Of a stretch of DNA of 64,000 bases, positions 61,104-64,000 are shown in pieces; position 1 is the first letter of the stretch, and every line of letters begins with the position of its first letter. A program made the position numbers and the translations under genes. Location of the stretch: assembly GCA_011800805.1 (NCBI GenBank), contig MPNW01000046.1, positions 77,597 through 141,596 of the forward strand, given 5' to 3'. The notes below the pieces were generated by a model. The model made no database searches and was not told where the DNA came from. It saw only the letters and a list, made by a program, of their open reading frames with translations. Source of the DNA: Hirudo medicinalis (Eukaryota > Annelida > Clitellata > Hirudinida > Hirudinidae).

Positions 61104-62190
61104 GAGACAAAACGCATTTTTGTTATTTGTTTCAATGACCGACACTGATAGGTCTCACTCGTAATCATTCGGTTGTTCGCTGCAATTGATTTCCATCGTC
61201 CTACTCATACATGTATCAGATGGAAAGGAAATATCGTGCATTCCTCAATTCAGCTGACACAGTGAAGCCTCATCGTCTGCAACTTTCTATCGCTTTATTG
61301 GCAACAAAATTTCGACTTTAAGCATTTAGCTAAATGAAATGAGTCAGTTTTAATCATAACGTGTTGGCAGTCGTCGCACGTTATGAAGGATGCACGTTAA
61401 TTACCTTTGGGTCTTTCTCGTAGTGACTCGATTAAAATTGGTAGTCATCCTAAACGCATCATTTGAGGCTGCCAAGAATTGAATGTTTTTTTCTTGTGTG
61501 ATTTGTTTCATTGTTGCAACAAGCATTCGTCTGCTTTGTATGGAACTGCATTTCAAAAAATCACATTAAGAGATGTCGCTTTTAGAGATAGTAGACTTCA
61601 TGAAATTTTTGCTGACAAAGCGCGAGTTTGGTGCAAAAATCCTCAAAAACAGGCTGGATATCGCAGTAGAGTGCACGTTTGATTATACAGTGCACATGGG
61701 CTCTATAGCTAATCAGGTTATTCAGCTATAAGCGAAGGCAGTCGAATTGCTAAGGCGTAACAGTTTTGGGGTTCATTCACTCGGCACAACTGAAGTCGAT
61801 AGCAGATCGGGTAGAAGATTAGAATTTATTTCTGTCTGTTTTTTTAGTTTGCGACTTTTCCGGCGTTTTATCAATTAAAAATGGAACACCATTGCACGCA
61901 TTAACGATGCTCAATACCTTTGGCAGAATATGTGTTTCATCTCATTTTATAATTGCAAGGTTAGGCGACCTGTAGCAGACAGAACTTTGTTTCATCTGAC
62001 TGGAATGTTGTAAGGAAATAGGACGAAAAAAATGACAGAAGAGGGAGGTGATAAAATTTTGTAGCAATTATTTTACTTTAATAAATATTTAAATGCTGGA
62101 GGCGTCATTGAAGTTATTGGAATCTAAGTTAATGTTTGAGGTTGCACTGTCAACTACGAATCATTGAATTGCGATTCTTTGCGTTAACAG
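61104..62190. other. Spacer or intron upstream of the membrane-protein exons
   Basis: No exon was recognised with confidence. A frame at about 61479-61682 (with KITLRDVAFRDSRLHEIF) could be an exon or an old transposase piece; I saw no family match. Confidence 0.4.
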
Positions 62191-63728
62191 ACAGCATGAA
62201 CGGCACTTCTGTGTTGTTGAGGCAAACAACAACCTCTAAAATTGCTTCTGCAGACTTCACCAGGTCGTTTGTTGCCTTTGATGAGCTCGATAGCTCGAGA
62301 CATGTTGACGTTCTGACACAAGCACCACCAGTAGGAGATGACATTCCTTGGATTTTTAAATACGTTGCAGGTGATGTTTCTCAAATCATTTTAAAGCATG
62401 CTTTTTAATGCCAGTATACGTTTTTACTATATTTTATTTTCAACAATATTTTGATTTTATTAATTTTATTATTTATTGTCTTATATTCTTTGAATTTGCC
62501 TGAATATAATAAGCTTCAAACATTTGTTGACATCTTCTTTTTACAATTTCCAAGTAGTTATTACAATTTTCAATATTACAATAAGTAGTTAATTACTTAT
62601 AATATGCACCTTAATAATTCTATATTTAATGAATTTTCATGAAGTGTATTTTTTTTTTATAAATTATTCTTCCTAGTATATAATGACTTGAAATTAAATT
62701 TTGCAGTGTTTGTTTCAGATAATCAAGGTGAGGCCCTGCTGTGCATCCTCTTCAGTGTAGCGGTAGGAGTATGTTTCGTCCTGCTGACAGTGTTGTGCTG
62801 CTTGTGCTGGCGATGGAAAAAAGCTAAAAAAGAGGGGCGTTTTGCTGTTGCCAAATCAATTGGAGAGGGGGGAGCCAGGCTGAGCAGTTATGCCCCAGGA
62901 GGAACTAAGGAGACAGAGGGTCTTCTTAGTCCTGGAATGGCCCAAAATTCATCGGGTGGAAGGACATATTCATCTCCACGACTAATAAGGGCAGAATATG
63001 CAAGAGGTGCCAATGCTCCCAGTGGTGCTAACACCCCTTCATCAGCTTCCAATGCCAATGTAGTGGGACTTTATCTTTCTCAGGCTCCAAAAAGCAGATG
63101 GTCGAGGGCTTCTGATGCCACAGTTTGGCCTCTTCCTCCAAGTGCTCTGTCTGCAGTAGATGGCGATGCTCCCTCGTTGAGTACAATATCAAGGACACTG
63201 CCAATGCAAGAGAAGCCTCTTTTCATTTCTTCACTTGGAAACTCCGGCAGAACCGTTGTTGCCACTTCATGTTTATCTCCACCTATGCCCACTCTGTTTT
63301 CTCAGAACAATCAAACCCTGCCATCTCAAGTTCATTCTTCCTTTGCACCTGCATCCCCCACTGACTATCTTTTCAATCGACAATCAGTTATTAATGACCC
63401 AAGGGCGGCTACTGTGCCAAGTGCTTCTTGTCAAATTGCAAACCGTGATTCACCTCGGACCACGAGTCCAACCTCTCGTGAGGCTCTGCTTCGAAAACCT
63501 TTAAATGATGATGGTGCATTGCCAAGAAGTGCTTTATCTTACCAGGGAAGGGTGGGTGTTTTGGGACATCCACCCCAGCACCACTCTTATCTCGGACCCC
63601 ATCAACCGACTTCTCCTCCGATCATGCCTGCCCCCGCTTCATCGCCTTGGCCTGCTCGCACCTCCCAAATCATGTCGGATCAACAAGACATGGATTCTAC
63701 TCCTGCAGGCACAAAAGATCACAATTAG
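62191..63728 (+). CDS. Single-pass membrane protein, C-terminal exons (unidentified)
   Basis: Two in-phase exons are visible. Exon A, 62191-62370, follows the acceptor TTAACAG and encodes an extracellular stretch (SMNGTSVLLRQTTTSKIA, APPVGDDIPWIFKYVA). Exon B, 62707-63728, runs to the stop. It opens VFVSDNQGE, followed by a clear transmembrane helix of about 24 residues (ALLCILFSVAVGVCFVLLTV, then LCCLCW). A basic stop-transfer segment (RWKKAKKEGR) and a cytoplasmic tail of about 295 residues follow. The tail is rich in Ser, Pro and Thr, has no Ser/Thr kinase or phosphatase motif, and includes several PxxP-like stretches. Helix then basic residues implies type I topology. Earlier exons probably lie upstream but were not found. 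I do not recognise the family. Confidence 0.7.
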
Positions 63729-64000
63729 CATAAGCTTGATACTCTGTGATGATCAGCAAATAAATTTGGAGGAAGAATCAATTCTGAACTTATTCCCATT
63801 TTTACATTTATATTTTGTAAATTATTTTATGCACTTCGTGGTTCTAGCTTCTTGTTTAGCCCATTTGTCGATTCCATTTATTGCATGATTTATATGTATT
63901 TTGGAGCTGTTATTTTAAAGATGCAAGATTTCTTGAATTCTCACTTCTTATGCAAACTTGACAGTCTTGACTTCAACTTGGATTACAACAACTTATCTGC

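Noticed and set aside
61479..61682. 67-codon frame before the membrane-protein exons
   Set aside because: It contains some protein-like sequence (RDVAFRDSRLHEIF) but no matching splice sites in phase with the exon at 62191.
1..64000. CRISPR arrays, operons, ribosome-binding sites, phage or plasmid functions
   Set aside because: The window is intron-containing animal DNA; the regular repeats seen are satellites and microsatellites without spacer structure.

Overview
This window is animal (metazoan) nuclear DNA. The genes have many short exons joined by GT-AG introns (one looks GC-AG), the intergenic DNA is AT-rich and full of simple repeats, and the mobile elements are typically animal: R2-like and CR1-like non-LTR elements, Ty3/gypsy, hAT, Tc1 and tRNA-derived SINEs. 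The labial/Hox1 gene shows a bilaterian. The general look suggests an invertebrate, perhaps a lophotrochozoan, but nothing here fixes the phylum.

Layout. 267-5116 (+): the 3' part of a class I myosin of the Myo1D/Myo31DF type, whose first exons lie off the left edge. 8192-10245 (-): a complete gcm (glial cells missing) transcription factor with a serine-rich stretch inside its DNA-binding domain. 11692-12523 (-): two exons of an unrecognised gene, with two CRE palindromes and a perfect RFX X-box about 0.7 kb upstream. 13.3-17.4 kb: minisatellites and trinucleotide tracts. 18411-23901 (+): a three-exon labial/Hox1 gene with hexapeptide and homeodomain, and no other Hox gene in the window. 27324-29567 (-): a twelve-exon UBE2Q-type ubiquitin-conjugating enzyme. 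29.6-35.4 kb: gene-free, with a hAT-like element interrupted by a Tc1 element. 35449-37194 (+): an HMG-box protein. 37809-42844 (-): BICRA/GLTSCR1, a SWI/SNF subunit, head to head with 43346-50210 (+), tubulin chaperone TBCE. TBCE intron 4 is 3.6 kb and holds two reverse-transcriptase remnants and a segmental duplication. 51699-53660 (+): a leucine-rich-repeat, Zyg-11-like protein. 54.0-61.1 kb: a graveyard of mobile elements. 62191-63728 (+): the C-terminal part of an unidentified single-pass membrane protein.

The genes do not form one pathway. They are housekeeping and developmental genes (actin motor, two patterning factors, ubiquitin transfer, chromatin remodelling, tubulin folding) in a transposon-rich region. 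Exon boundaries were deduced by hand from splice signals, reading-frame phase and remembered family sequence. In every gene called complete here, the exon lengths add up to an open frame.
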